From MFD00082-c5 sp963697995 (GTDB lineage Bacteria; Chlamydiota; Chlamydiia; Chlamydiales; JAJFMB01), in the NCBI GenBank assembly GCA_963697995.1, contig OY969110.1, positions 1,054,001 through 1,118,000 on the forward strand: a stretch of DNA of 64,000 nucleotides, read 5' to 3'. The first letter of the stretch is position 1. Every line of letters starts with the position of its first letter. Under the pieces are notes generated by a model, which ran no database searches, was not told the DNA's origin, and saw only the letters and a list, made by a program, of their open reading frames with translations. A program made the translations under genes and the position numbers. Positions 1-8,638 of this stretch are shown here, piece after piece.

Positions 1-216
1 CTCCTCACCAAACCCCTCAAGAGGGTTTAGATCGTCGTTCACCGCTTTTTTTGTTGCAAAAGGATCACTTTTTCTTTGGAGAGTGCGCGTTCCATTCGCG
101 AAATTTTTAAGCTTTTCTCATTGCCATATAATTAAAGTTTGCAAAATAGGCTATGTCTCTCTTCCTCGTTAACTGCAAATTTTTCTCAAAGAACCCTTAC
201 TTTTTCAGGGCCGACT
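1..216 (+). mobile_element. MITE family 1, copy A (left end outside window)
   Basis: This stretch matches the copies at 32820-33097 and 53517-53794, and the reverse complements of 34997-35274 and 61347-61606. It ends with the shared terminal inverted repeat (ACTTTTTCAGGGCCGACT). The left terminus lies before base 1. No transposase is encoded, so it is a non-autonomous element. It occupies most of the space upstream of gmhA. Confidence 0.8.
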
Positions 217-294
217 TTTTAAGATCAATCCGCTACCCAATAAATTCCCATTTTCAGTATGGTATTGAAGCATTATTGAAGAGAGATGTTTTGC

Positions 295-889
295 ATGTTG
301 AAAAAAAGTCGTAAGTCTGTTCAAGAGGCTATAGAGGCCGTTACAAAACTTTTAGATGAGACTTCCCTTATCTTTATCGAATCTGCTGCTGAGGCCATTG
401 CAGCGTGTTTTGAGAGGGGTGGAAAGTTGTTGATTGCAGGAAATGGGGGGAGTTTGTGCGATGCTTCTCATTTTGCTGAGGAACTTACGGGCTTTTTTTA
501 GGGAGCCAAGACGTGCTCTTCCTGCCATTTGCCTTTCAGACTCTGGCCACATGAGTTGCGTAGCAAATGATTTGGGCTTTGAATTCGTGTTTTCAAGGGG
601 TGTAGAAGCGCTTGGCACCCCTCAGGATATCTTCATAGGGCTTACGACAAGTGGCAACTCTCCTAGCATCGTTAATGCGTTTCTTAAGGCTAAAAAAATG
701 GGGCTTAAAACAATCGCTTTTTTGGGGAAGGGGGGTGGAAAATTAAAGGGGGTTGCAGATATAGAGCTTGTGATAGAGGGGTTTAAAACCTCTGATAGGA
801 TTCAGGAAGCTCATATGGCGGCCATTCATATTGTGATTGAACTTGTCGAGGAGCGCCTTTTTTCTTTAAAGGAGTGTGTTCTTAACTGA
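295..889 (+). CDS. gmhA: Phosphoheptose isomerase GmhA, frameshifted
   Basis: Sedoheptulose-7-phosphate isomerase, the first step of ADP-heptose synthesis for the LPS inner core. It is a single SIS domain: GNGGS with CDA-HFAEELTG in the first part, then AICLSD-HMSCVAND, STSGNS-type (TTSGNSPS) and DRIQEAHM in the second. The reading frame breaks at a run of seven T (493-499) followed by TAG. Removing one T restores ELTG-FF-REPRRALPAI, which matches the family pattern. ATG 295 is preferred over ATG 286 because the GAAGAGAG Shine-Dalgarno (278-285) lies 9 bases before 295 and touches 286. The stop overlaps the start of lpxK. The frame could be rescued by slippage on the T run, be a sequence error, or mark a recent pseudogene. 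Confidence 0.82.
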
Positions 890-2001
890 TGTTTAAGAGA
901 TTTGAGATCATATTTACGAGTTGGATTAGGCGCTCTCCACGGGGCGTTTTTTCCTCTTTTGCAAGATTTATCCTCTTTCTCTTAAGCCTTGTGTACGCTT
1001 TTCTTGTTAAATTCCGCTCCCGTCTTTTTAAGCAAGGTTGGATTCCAGCCTACTCCTCACCTGTGCCAGTCGTCATAAGTGTTGGCAATATTGTTGCTGG
1101 AGGCTCAGGCAAGACTCCTATTACGATGAAATTGGCAAGTGAACTTTTTCGATTAGCTCCTCTTGCGATTCTTTCAAGGGGGTACCGCTCCCACGCTGAA
1201 AATCAGAAGGAGCCTTTTGTTGTGAGCCGTGGTTTTGGGCCCTGTAAAAGTGCTGTTGTTTGTGGTGATGAAGCGTATCTTTTAGCTAAGAAATTGCCGG
1301 GAGTTTTTGTAATATCTGGAAAAAATAGGCAAAAAGCCTCCAATTTGGCTGCAAGAGAAGGGATACAGATCATAGTTTTAGACGATGGGATGCAACACAG
1401 GGCTTTGAGCCGCGATTTTGAAGTTGTAGTTCTAGATGCTGAAGACCCTTTTGGACAAGGGTATTTTTTGCCAAGAGGGTTTCTGAGGGACGAATTAGAG
1501 GAACTTGAAAGAGCTGATCTTATCATCTTAAATCATGCCGATAGCGATGAGCGGTTTTTGTCTTTATCTCAAGAGTTAAAACAGTTCACAAAAGCCCCTA
1601 TTGTCCGAGCAAAAGCTTTGATAGAATCTTTTATCGACTTTGATGGGCAGAAGGTGTCTTTAAGAGAGGGGTGTCCTGTGGGAGCCTTTTGTGCTATCGC
1701 AAATCCTGAAAGATTTTTTTCATCACTTGAAGCTTTAAAATTAAATTTAGTAAATAAGCTTGCCAATTCAGATCATATGCCTTTTAATAAAACCGAACTT
1801 ACTCTATTTGCAAGGGAAGCTAAACGACTTGGGGCAGAAGCGCTTATTTGTACCGAAAAGGATCGGGTGAAGTTTGATGAGCCGCTTGATTTGCCTCTTC
1901 CCCTTTACACGACTCAAATGGTGCTTCATTTCTTGAATGGGGAAGAAAAATGGACGGCCTTTGTGTCGAACGTACAAAAAAAACTGGCCTTGAGAACTTG
2001 A
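889..2001 (+). CDS. lpxK: Tetraacyldisaccharide 4'-kinase LpxK
   Basis: Inner-membrane kinase that phosphorylates the 4' position of the lipid A disaccharide using ATP. The 370-residue protein starts with an aromatic hydrophobic segment (about residues 18-45). The diagnostic P-loop follows, GNIVAGGSGKTP at about 66-77. Further LpxK features are ILSRGYRS, GDEAYLLAKK, DDGMQHRALSRD and LPRGFLRD, with a CTEKDRVKF motif near the C terminus. Length fits the family. The ATG overlaps the gmhA stop codon (TGATG), so the two are translationally coupled in an LPS operon. A tRNA gene lies just downstream on the other strand. Confidence 0.95.
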   Translation: MFKRFEIIFTSWIRRSPRGVFSSFARFILFLLSLVYAFLVKFRSRLFKQGWIPAYSSPVPVVISVGNIVAGGSGKTPITMKLASELFRLAPLAILSRGYRSHAENQKEPFVVSRGFGPCKSAVVCGDEAYLLAKKLPGVFVISGKNRQKASNLAAREGIQIIVLDDGMQHRALSRDFEVVVLDAEDPFGQGYFLPRGFLRDELEELERADLIILNHADSDERFLSLSQELKQFTKAPIVRAKALIESFIDFDGQKVSLREGCPVGAFCAIANPERFFSSLEALKLNLVNKLANSDHMPFNKTELTLFAREAKRLGAEALICTEKDRVKFDEPLDLPLPLYTTQMVLHFLNGEEKWTAFVSNVQKKLALRT

Positions 2002-2007
2002 GAAAAG

Positions 2008-2080
2008 CGTCCCCGGCGCGACTTGAACGCGCGACCTGTCGCTTAGGAGGCGACCGCTCTATCCACTGAGCTACGGGAAC
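2008..2080 (-). tRNA. tRNA-Arg (anticodon CCT)
   Basis: Reverse strand reads GTTCCCG at the 5' acceptor arm and CGGGGAC plus discriminator G at the 3' arm. The D arm contains AGCTCAGTGGATAGAGC and the T loop contains GTTCAAGTC. The anticodon stem GTCGC/GCGAC encloses the loop CTCCTAA, giving anticodon CCT, which reads AGG. CCA is not encoded. It converges on lpxK. Confidence 0.93.
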
Positions 2081-2221
2081 AAGAGAATATCAAAAACTAC
2101 TCAAAAATCATCGCTTAAAAGGAGTTGAAAGTCAAAACAAATCGCGAGAAAGAGAATCTTGTTGCAAACCTTTTTGCCAAACCTCTAACCTGTTTTCTGA
2201 TCCCCAAATTTAAGGCTTCTT

Positions 2222-3589
2222 ATGGTTGATGTGAAACACAAAAAATTATTTGGTACCGATGGCGTTAGAGGGCGTGCCAACCAAGCCCCCATCGAAATTG
2301 AAACAGCTCTTCTCTTAGGGCGCGCTCTTGGATTAATGCTCTCACAAAGAGGAGGCAAGCATAGGGTCGTGATCGGAAAAGACACGAGGCTCTCCTGCTA
2401 TATGTACGAAAACGCTTTAGTTGCAGGGCTTTGCTCAATGGGTGTCGATACCCTTATGGTGGGACCGCTGCCAACTCCAGGGGTCGCTTTTATCACAACA
2501 GCTTATAGGGCAGATGCTGGTATTGTGATTTCAGCTTCGCATAATCCCTTCAGGGATAACGGGATAAAGTTTTTTGATGCCGAAGGGTTTAAATTTCCTA
2601 GGGCGTTTGAAGAGGAGCTTGAGAGGTTTGTTTCGGAAAACAAATTTCAAAACTACTTGCCAGAGGATAGCGCTATAGGGCGCAATACCCGTATCAACGA
2701 CGCCGATGGGCGCTATATAGAGTTTGTCAAAGCGACCTTTCCAAAACATTTGTCCCTAAAAGGACTCTCTATTGTTTTGGATTGTGCCAATGGGGCTGGG
2801 TACCGCGTGGCTCCTCAAATATTTTGGGAGCTAGAAGCCCAAGTCTCCTCTGTGGGCAATAAACCAAACGGGTTAAATATCAACGACAATTGTGGCGCTC
2901 TCCATTTGGATCTCATCAGATCGGAAGTCAACGCCTTAAAAGCTGATATCGGAATAGCTTTAGATGGGGATGCCGACAGGGTCATGCTGATCGATGAAAC
3001 AGGAGCCGTTGTCGATGGAGATCAAATTTTGGCAATCTTAGCTCTCGATTTAAAAAAGAAGGGGCTCCTTAAAAATAACATCGTCGTCGGTACTGTGATG
3101 ACAAATTATGGCGTCATTCAAACTCTTAAAAGTGCAGGAATTGAGGTGATCCTTTCAGATGTTGGGGATCGGTATGTGATTCAAAAAATGATTGAATCTA
3201 AAGCGTGCCTAGGAGGGGAGCAAAGTGGTCATTTGATCTTTTTAGATCATATCACAACAGGGGATGGGTTAGTGACAGCTCTGCAAATTTTGAGGATCAT
3301 GAAAGAGAGGGATGAGACTCTCTCCTCTTTAAAAAAACAAATTAAGCAGTTTCCTCAAATTCTCATTAATGTTCCCGTCGTATCAAAACCCCCTCTTGAA
3401 AAAGTTATCCGTTTTCAACAAGAGCTTGCAGCCTGTGAAAAGGAGCTTGCGTCTTCGGGAAGGATTTTGATACGGTATTCGGGAACTGAGCCGCTTTGCC
3501 GTATCATGTGTGAAGGGATCGACGAGAGAGTCAATAAGCTTTTGGCTGAGCGACTTGCAAAAGTGATTGAAGAAGAGTTAGGGAGCTAG
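2222..3589 (+). CDS. glmM: Phosphoglucosamine mutase GlmM
   Basis: Converts glucosamine-6-phosphate to glucosamine-1-phosphate for UDP-GlcNAc, and so for lipid A and peptidoglycan precursors. Family marks are LFGTDGVRGRAN at the N terminus, the active-site loop ISASHNPF with the phosphorylated serine at about residue 106, the metal loop DGDADR at about 244, the sugar-binding GGEQSGH, and the phosphate-binding RYSGTEPLCR at the C terminus. The 455 residues match the usual length. glmS starts one base after the stop, so the two consecutive pathway enzymes are co-transcribed, in the same order as in Chlamydia. Confidence 0.97.
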   Translation: MVDVKHKKLFGTDGVRGRANQAPIEIETALLLGRALGLMLSQRGGKHRVVIGKDTRLSCYMYENALVAGLCSMGVDTLMVGPLPTPGVAFITTAYRADAGIVISASHNPFRDNGIKFFDAEGFKFPRAFEEELERFVSENKFQNYLPEDSAIGRNTRINDADGRYIEFVKATFPKHLSLKGLSIVLDCANGAGYRVAPQIFWELEAQVSSVGNKPNGLNINDNCGALHLDLIRSEVNALKADIGIALDGDADRVMLIDETGAVVDGDQILAILALDLKKKGLLKNNIVVGTVMTNYGVIQTLKSAGIEVILSDVGDRYVIQKMIESKACLGGEQSGHLIFLDHITTGDGLVTALQILRIMKERDETLSSLKKQIKQFPQILINVPVVSKPPLEKVIRFQQELAACEKELASSGRILIRYSGTEPLCRIMCEGIDERVNKLLAERLAKVIEEELGS

Positions 3590-3590
3590 T

Positions 3591-5417
3591 ATGTGTGGGA
3601 TTTTTGGGTACGTTGGAGGGAAGAGAGCTGAAAATGTCGTTATCGAAGGCTTAAAAAAGTTAGAGTATAGGGGATACGATTCGGCAGGGATTGCCGGCGT
3701 TAAGGATGGAAAGCTTTTTTTCTGCAAAGAGGAGGGGAAAATCCCAAAACTTGAGGCAGAACTTAAAGGGCTTCACTTCGATTTAAGAACAGCGATTGGA
3801 CACACGAGATGGGCAACTCACGGCAAACCAAGTAAAATCAATGCTCACCCTCAATTTGATCAAGCACACACTTTAGCGATTGTTCACAACGGGATTATCG
3901 AAAATTACGAGACTCTAAAACAAGAGCTTTTAGCACAAGGCTCTGTGTTTGAATCACAAACAGATACAGAGGTTGTCGCTCACCTCATTGCAAGTCTCTA
4001 TAAGGGAGATTTGATGAGTGCTGTCAGAAGTGCGGTCTCTAGATTAAGTGGCTCTTATGCCATTGCCCTTGTTCACAGAGATTATCCCAACCAAATCATT
4101 GCGATTGCTCACAAATCTCCCCTAGCCTTAGGAATAGGCCATCAAGAGATGTTCCTCTCTTCTGATTCTCATGCCTTTGCTGCCTACACTTCCGACGTGA
4201 TTTTTCTAAACAATAACGAAATTGCCCTTGTAAGGCCAGGTCACATCGAGATTTTTGATCAATCCCACCAAATGATCGAGAAAGAGAAAGAAAAGATTGA
4301 AGTGAGAGAGACTGAAGTCTCTAAAGGCGATTTTGAGCACTTCACTTTAAAAGAAATTTTTGAGCAGCCCACTGTTTTGGAGTTTGCTTTAAAAGGGCGT
4401 CTCGACGAGGAGTATGGAAGTGTTCATTTTGAAGAGTTGAACAGTGCTGTCGATGAGATCGCAAATGCTAAAAGAATTCTTATCTTAGGATGTGGTAGCT
4501 CCTGGAATGCAGGTTGTTTGGGCGCCTATATGTTTGAAGAGATTGCAAGAATTTCAGCCCAGGTTGAAATCTCCTCTGAATTTAGATACAAAAATCCGAT
4601 CGTAGCCGAAGGGACTTTAGCCATTGCGATTAGTCAATCGGGTGAAACGGCGGATACTTTAGCAGCCGTTCGAGAGTTAAAAGCTAAACACGCTAAAGTG
4701 ATTTCTCTTTGCAATGTGCATGGATCGAGTTTAGCAAGAGAGTCTGATAGCACTCTTTTTTTAAGAGCGGGAAAAGAGATGGGGGTGTGTTCGACAAAAG
4801 GGTTTACCAATCAAGTGGTTCTGCTCTTTTTACTTGCCGTTTTAATTGGAAGAAAAGGGAATTTAAGCCGTTTAGAGGGGCAAGAGCTCTTAAAAGCTTT
4901 GAAAAAGTTGCCCTCTCAAATAGAGGAAGTGTTGGCCCTTTCATCTCAAATTCAAAAAATTGCAAAAGAGTATGCCAAATATGAGAGTTTTTTTTATGTG
5001 GGGCGCCGTTATATGTATCCGACAAGTCTTGAGGCCGCTCTAAAGTTAAAAGAGATTTCCTACATCAATGCCAACGGGTATCCGGCAGGAGAGATGAAGC
5101 ATGGGCCCATTGCGTTGATTAACGAGCTTTGTCCAACGGTTGCGTTGTGTGCTGATAAAGCCACTTTTGCAAAAATTGTCAGCAATATTATGGAGATTCG
5201 GGCAAGAGGTGGAAAGGTGATTGCTGTAACTGATCAAGAAAAGGGCTCTTTAGAGAAAATTGCAAATGATGTGATTGTTGTGCCTCATGTGATCGATGAG
5301 TTAAGCGCCATTCCAACAACTGTTGCGATGCAACTTTTTGCCTACTTTGTTGCGTTAGAGAGGGGCGCTGAAATCGATCAGCCGAGAAATTTGGCGAAAT
5401 CGGTAACAGTTGAATAA
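3591..5417 (+). CDS. glmS: Glutamine-fructose-6-phosphate aminotransferase (isomerizing) GlmS
   Basis: Makes glucosamine-6-phosphate from fructose-6-phosphate and glutamine in the cytoplasm. The N-terminal Ntn glutaminase domain (about residues 1-220) starts MCGIFGYVG with the nucleophile Cys2 and has GHTRWATHG. Two SIS sugar domains follow, with SQSGETADT at about 350 and KGFTNQ just after, and the C terminus ends LAKSVTVE. Length (608) is normal. It sits one base behind glmM with no room for a glmS ribozyme. Confidence 0.97.
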   Translation: MCGIFGYVGGKRAENVVIEGLKKLEYRGYDSAGIAGVKDGKLFFCKEEGKIPKLEAELKGLHFDLRTAIGHTRWATHGKPSKINAHPQFDQAHTLAIVHNGIIENYETLKQELLAQGSVFESQTDTEVVAHLIASLYKGDLMSAVRSAVSRLSGSYAIALVHRDYPNQIIAIAHKSPLALGIGHQEMFLSSDSHAFAAYTSDVIFLNNNEIALVRPGHIEIFDQSHQMIEKEKEKIEVRETEVSKGDFEHFTLKEIFEQPTVLEFALKGRLDEEYGSVHFEELNSAVDEIANAKRILILGCGSSWNAGCLGAYMFEEIARISAQVEISSEFRYKNPIVAEGTLAIAISQSGETADTLAAVRELKAKHAKVISLCNVHGSSLARESDSTLFLRAGKEMGVCSTKGFTNQVVLLFLLAVLIGRKGNLSRLEGQELLKALKKLPSQIEEVLALSSQIQKIAKEYAKYESFFYVGRRYMYPTSLEAALKLKEISYINANGYPAGEMKHGPIALINELCPTVALCADKATFAKIVSNIMEIRARGGKVIAVTDQEKGSLEKIANDVIVVPHVIDELSAIPTTVAMQLFAYFVALERGAEIDQPRNLAKSVTVE

Positions 5418-5446
5418 ATTGACTCAATAAAGTACAATCCTAAGTC

Positions 5447-6643
5447 ATGAAGAAAGGAACTGTTTTTGGAGGATCTCTCCTGATTGCTGGAACGACGATT
5501 GGCGGAGGAATGCTTGCGCTTCCTGTGCTGACGAGCCTTTCTGGTTTTGTCCCATCGCTTATTCTTTACCTTATGTGTTGGCTCTTTATGGCAAGTACAG
5601 GCCTTCTATTTTTAGAGGTTTGCCTTTGGATGGGGGGAGAGTCTAATATCGTTTCGATGGCAAACAAGACTTTAGGTACTCCCGGAAAGTTGTTTGCTTG
5701 GTTTGTCTACCTATTCTTTTTTTACTGCGTTACTTTAGCTTACATGGTTGGTGGAGGAAATTTAGTCGCAACAGCCTTTGGTGATTCGATTCCTTCATGG
5801 GCAGCTACACTTCTTTTTGTCCTTCTTTTTGCGCCCTTCGTGTTCGCAGGCGCCTTTGTCGTCGATAAAATCAACGTCTTTTTGATGATTGGTTTAGTTT
5901 TGAGCTATCTTCTTTTTGTTTTAGTTGGTTTTCCGTATGTGAAACCTGAAAATTTAAAACAGCTCGATTGGTCTCAAATGTTTCTTGGGCTTCCTGTAGC
6001 ATTTGCAGCCTTTGGGTATCAAGGAATTGTGCCGACACTTGTTCATTATATGGACTTTGATGTTCGCAAATTAAGAAAGGCGATTTTGATTGGCAGTTTT
6101 ATTCCATTACTCACCTACGTGATCTGGCAGTGGCTTATTTTAGGGATTGTGCCAACAGAGGGGCCTCATGGCCTTCAAGAGACGCTTACGCTTGGCAATA
6201 ACGCGGTTTACCCCTTAAAGCATTTTATACCTCATTCGAGTCTGACTCTTTTGGGAGAGTTCTTTGCCTTTTTTGCATTAGCCACCTCCTTTTTTGGAGT
6301 GACTCTTGGGATGCTCGATTTTTTAGCCGATGGGTTACAAGTTGAGAAAACCACTAAAGGACGCTTACTTCTTTGCGCTCTAATTTATATTCCCCCTCTT
6401 GTTTTTTCTCTCACCCACCCTCATGTGTTTCTACAGGCTCTCGATTTTGCAGGGGGATTTGGTTCTGCGCTTCTTTTGGGGCTTTTACCCATTCTAATGG
6501 TTTGGTCAGGGCGTTATAAGATGGGACTTAAATCGTCCTTTTCACTTCCCGGAGGAAAGCCTCTTTTATTAGCTTTGATGGCATTTGTTTTTTTCGAGCT
6601 TATGATCGAGCTTAGGCACGTTTTTCTAAAGAATTTCTTTTAG
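5447..6643 (+). CDS. tyrP: Aromatic amino acid (tyrosine) permease, HAAAP family
   Basis: A 398-residue integral membrane protein with about eleven hydrophobic segments. The N-terminal signature GGSLLIAGTTIGGGMLALP is typical of the hydroxy/aromatic amino acid permeases (TyrP, Mtr). It likely imports tyrosine or tryptophan by proton symport across the inner membrane. Chlamydia has tyrP genes directly after glmS, the same position as here, which supports the substrate. Only 29 bases separate it from glmS. Whether tyrosine or tryptophan is carried cannot be read from the sequence. Confidence 0.88.
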   Translation: MKKGTVFGGSLLIAGTTIGGGMLALPVLTSLSGFVPSLILYLMCWLFMASTGLLFLEVCLWMGGESNIVSMANKTLGTPGKLFAWFVYLFFFYCVTLAYMVGGGNLVATAFGDSIPSWAATLLFVLLFAPFVFAGAFVVDKINVFLMIGLVLSYLLFVLVGFPYVKPENLKQLDWSQMFLGLPVAFAAFGYQGIVPTLVHYMDFDVRKLRKAILIGSFIPLLTYVIWQWLILGIVPTEGPHGLQETLTLGNNAVYPLKHFIPHSSLTLLGEFFAFFALATSFFGVTLGMLDFLADGLQVEKTTKGRLLLCALIYIPPLVFSLTHPHVFLQALDFAGGFGSALLLGLLPILMVWSGRYKMGLKSSFSLPGGKPLLLALMAFVFFELMIELRHVFLKNFF

Positions 6644-6644
6644 T

Positions 6645-6666
6645 AGGCCTCTTTTAAAAGAGGTCT
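6645..6666. terminator. Bidirectional hairpin between tyrP and the Cys-rich operon
   Basis: The palindrome CCTCTTTTAAAAGAGG (6648-6663) lies between two convergent genes and can serve both strands. It reaches into the last codon of the minus-strand gene. Confidence 0.6.
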
Positions 6667-7006
6667 AATTATTAAAGTAGAAATACGGTTCACACTCTTT
6701 GTTTGAACACCCCTGTTCATTGAAGTAGTAGTAGCTTGGGTCGTAGTAGGGAGTGTAGTGGTAACTTTTATTGGCTGCAAAGCAGCAGTTTTTGCAATAG
6801 GGGCGCTCATAGTAGCGGTACTTGTGTTTTGCGCACTGGATGTACCCTTTTTTCGGTTTCTGTTGGTATTTTTGTTGACATTTGCACTCGTAACGAACTT
6901 TGCGGCTTATCTCTTGTCTTTGCGTGTCTGCAAAAACGCTCTCTCTCATGAAAGCTAGAAGAGTCACCACAATCAAAAGTAATCCGTTACGAGTGATTAT
7001 ATTCAT
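6665..7006 (-). CDS. Small exported Cys/Tyr-rich protein
   Basis: Not recognised as a known family. The 113-residue protein has an N-terminal hydrophobic signal (about residues 8-26, cleavage likely after SVFA). The mature part is rich in Cys, Tyr and Lys (YECKCQQKY, CAKHKYRYY, CKNCCF) and ends in a Tyr-rich tail (YYDPSYYYF). About ten cysteines suggest disulphide cross-linking in the periplasm or outer envelope. It is the third gene of a minus-strand operon, 4 bases after the large Cys-repeat protein, so it probably acts with that protein. Confidence 0.65.
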   Translation of the reverse strand: MNIITRNGLLLIVVTLLAFMRESVFADTQRQEISRKVRYECKCQQKYQQKPKKGYIQCAKHKYRYYERPYCKNCCFAANKSYHYTPYYDPSYYYFNEQGCSNKECEPYFYFNN

Positions 7007-7010
7007 GATA

Positions 7011-8192
7011 TTAAGGTCTTCTTAAAGTTCTTGTTTGAGGTTTAAGAGTATTATCGGAATCATTTCCGTTTTCATCCCCATTTTTTTGTGTCGGTTGTGG
7101 TGTCGGTGCTGATTTTGCAGATGAGTCGATGATTTTGGCATTTGTTGGAGGATAAACTTCTGGGTAGCCAGAGTAGGAGCCTGGGTAGCAGCAAGAATCG
7201 TAGCAATTGTCGCAAGGAGAGCATCCGATTGAGCAAGAACCGCAAGAAGAGCCGCAGTTAGGCAAGCAGATGTTAATCGTGCATGGGGTTTGGCAATTGA
7301 TAGTATAGTGGCAAGGGCCGCAATGTTGTGGGCAGGTTGTTACACAAGGTTGTGAGTAGCAAGGAGTGCACATTTGTGGGCAGGTTGTTACGCAAGGTTG
7401 TGAATTGCAAGGAGTGCACATTTGTGGGCAGGTTGTTACGCAAGGTTGTGAATTGCAAGGAGTGCACATTTGTGGGCAGGTTGTTACACAAGGTTGTGAG
7501 TTGCAAGGAGTGCACATTTGTGGGCAGCTTGGAGCGCAAGGTTGTGAACAACTTGAACCACAAGATTGTGAAAAGCAAGGAGCACAAGGTGGTGGGCAGC
7601 TTGGAGCACAAGGTTGTGAACAACTTGAACCACAAGATTGTGAAAAGCAAGGAGCACAAGGTGGTGGGCAGCTTGGAGCACAAGGTTGTGAACAACTTGA
7701 ACCACAAGATTGTGAAAAGCAAGGAGTGCAAGGTTGCGAGAAACAAGGAGTGCAAGGTTGTGAACAGCTTGAACCACAAGGTTGCGAAAAGCTTGCGCAA
7801 GGTGGTGGACAGCTAGGAGGGCAGGGTTGAGAGTAGCAAGAAGAGCAACTTGGTTGGCAGCTTATGCAGTTGTCTTGGTATGAGCATGAATCACAATTGG
7901 TTACATACTCATAAGGTGTGCATTGAGTGTCTGGTTTATAACAATCAGAGTAGTTTAATGGGGCATGTAGATTTCTTTTTTCATTAAAGGAAACCGCATT
8001 ATCAAATCGTTGCATTCTCGTATTGCGATCTCTGACGTAAGGGACGTGTTTTTGATCTGTTCCCCCACACTTTCCTTTCTGAGTAAATGTGGCAGGTCCT
8101 TGGTTGCAGGCACTTCCTACTCCAGCAGCTGCACCGTAAGCCATTTGAATACATGTAAAGCATCCAAGGAACAATAAAGTTAATTTTTTCAT
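7011..8192 (-). CDS. Exported cysteine-rich tandem-repeat protein (candidate envelope protein)
   Basis: A 393-residue protein with a signal peptide (MKKLTLLFLGCF..., cleavage likely after MAYG) and about 65 cysteines. The central part is built from two repeat types: a 24-residue unit of the SQSCGSSCSQPCAPSCPPPC kind (three copies) and a 16-residue unit QMCTPCNSQPCVTTCP (four copies). A Ser/Cys-rich block follows (CGSSCGSCSIGCSPC), then a charged, Pro-rich, Cys-free tail. It has no visible enzyme domain. Chlamydiae stabilise their outer membrane with disulphide-linked Cys-rich proteins (OmcA, OmcB). A similar role is an inference here, because I see no sequence match to either. It overlaps its upstream gene by 4 bases (ATGA). 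Confidence 0.78.
   Translation of the reverse strand: MKKLTLLFLGCFTCIQMAYGAAAGVGSACNQGPATFTQKGKCGGTDQKHVPYVRDRNTRMQRFDNAVSFNEKRNLHAPLNYSDCYKPDTQCTPYEYVTNCDSCSYQDNCISCQPSCSSCYSQPCPPSCPPPCASFSQPCGSSCSQPCTPCFSQPCTPCFSQSCGSSCSQPCAPSCPPPCAPCFSQSCGSSCSQPCAPSCPPPCAPCFSQSCGSSCSQPCAPSCPQMCTPCNSQPCVTTCPQMCTPCNSQPCVTTCPQMCTPCNSQPCVTTCPQMCTPCYSQPCVTTCPQHCGPCHYTINCQTPCTINICLPNCGSSCGSCSIGCSPCDNCYDSCCYPGSYSGYPEVYPPTNAKIIDSSAKSAPTPQPTQKNGDENGNDSDNTLKPQTRTLRRP
7335..7526. repeat. Tandem 48-bp repeat, four copies
   Basis: Four consecutive 48-bp units begin at 7335, 7383, 7431 and 7479 and start GGTTGTTAC on the plus strand. They encode the 16-residue QMCTPC-type unit of the Cys-rich protein. Units differ by only a few bases, so copy number is likely to vary between strains. 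Confidence 0.85.
7527..7742. repeat. Tandem 72-bp repeat, three copies
   Basis: Units begin at 7527, 7599 and 7671 (GCTTGGAGC on the plus strand). The third is partly diverged. They encode the 24-residue Ser/Cys/Pro unit of the same protein. Confidence 0.8.
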
Positions 8193-8467
8193 GAGCCTGT
8201 GTTCTCCTTATTTGTTTTTTCAGTCTCTGCTGCTTCTTCTTGTTGTTTTTTATATTCAGAAGGAGTCAGCGCTAAAGGAGGCTCTTGTCTATTTTCCCCC
8301 TCGTTTAAAACTTCTGGATGTAAAGGTACTGAACAATTAGAGAGTCTCGTGATATTTCTTAAACGATCAGATTTTCTCATGTTCACAGTTTCTGCCGTTA
8401 GCAGACTAACAGCTGAAATGGCCCCAAATAAAGCCATGTAATTGACCGATTTATTAAACGGTTTCAT
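8189..8467 (-). CDS. Small exported protein, first gene of the Cys-rich operon
   Basis: A 92-residue protein of unknown family. The first 25 residues contain a hydrophobic stretch (YMALFGAISAVSLLTA) that can act as a signal peptide or anchor. The rest is polar, with a single Cys (LSNCSVP) and a Glu/Lys-rich C terminus (KKQQEEAAETEKTNKEN). GAGGAATCG stands just before the ATG. It heads a minus-strand operon of three overlapping or nearly touching genes driven by the promoter at 8506-8533. Confidence 0.62.
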   Translation of the reverse strand: MKPFNKSVNYMALFGAISAVSLLTAETVNMRKSDRLRNITRLSNCSVPLHPEVLNEGENRQEPPLALTPSEYKKQQEEAAETEKTNKENTGS

Positions 8468-8505
8468 CGATTCCTCGTCAAAAAATTATTTACATCCTAA
8501 CCTGG

Positions 8506-8533
8506 ATTCTATGAAAAGAAACGATATCGTCAA
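8506..8533 (-). promoter_or_regulatory. Sigma66/70-type promoter of the Cys-rich operon
   Basis: On the minus strand, -35 TTGACG (8533-8528), a 16-base spacer, then -10 TAGAAT (8511-8506). The predicted start is about 30 bases upstream of the ATG at 8467. Confidence 0.7.
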
Positions 8534-8583
8534 CTATTTTAGTGTAAAGATTTGATAAGTGATTAAAAATGAAAGCAGAAGGG

Positions 8584-8620
8584 ATAAAAAAAAAGCTCTA
8601 AAGAGAGTTCTTTAGAGCTT
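8584..8620 (-). terminator. Intrinsic terminator of the heptad-repeat protein gene
   Basis: A 12-bp perfect stem (AAGCTCTAAAGA / TCTTTAGAGCTT, loop GAGT) is followed on the minus strand by a run of nine T. It lies directly after the gene that ends at 8639. Confidence 0.88.
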
Positions 8621-8638
8621 AAAAGGTAAGAGAAGCGA

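Noticed and set aside
3560..3600. A glmS ribozyme before glmS.
   Set aside because: Only one base separates glmM and glmS, and nothing resembling the ribozyme core is present.
7335..7742. Regularly spaced repeats that might suggest a CRISPR array.
   Set aside because: The repeats are contiguous coding units without unique spacers; no cas genes are present in the window.
7328..7830. Long open frames on both strands opposite the Cys-rich repeat gene.
   Set aside because: They arise from the 48- and 72-bp repeats being multiples of three; they have no start context, and their composition is a mirror of the repeats.
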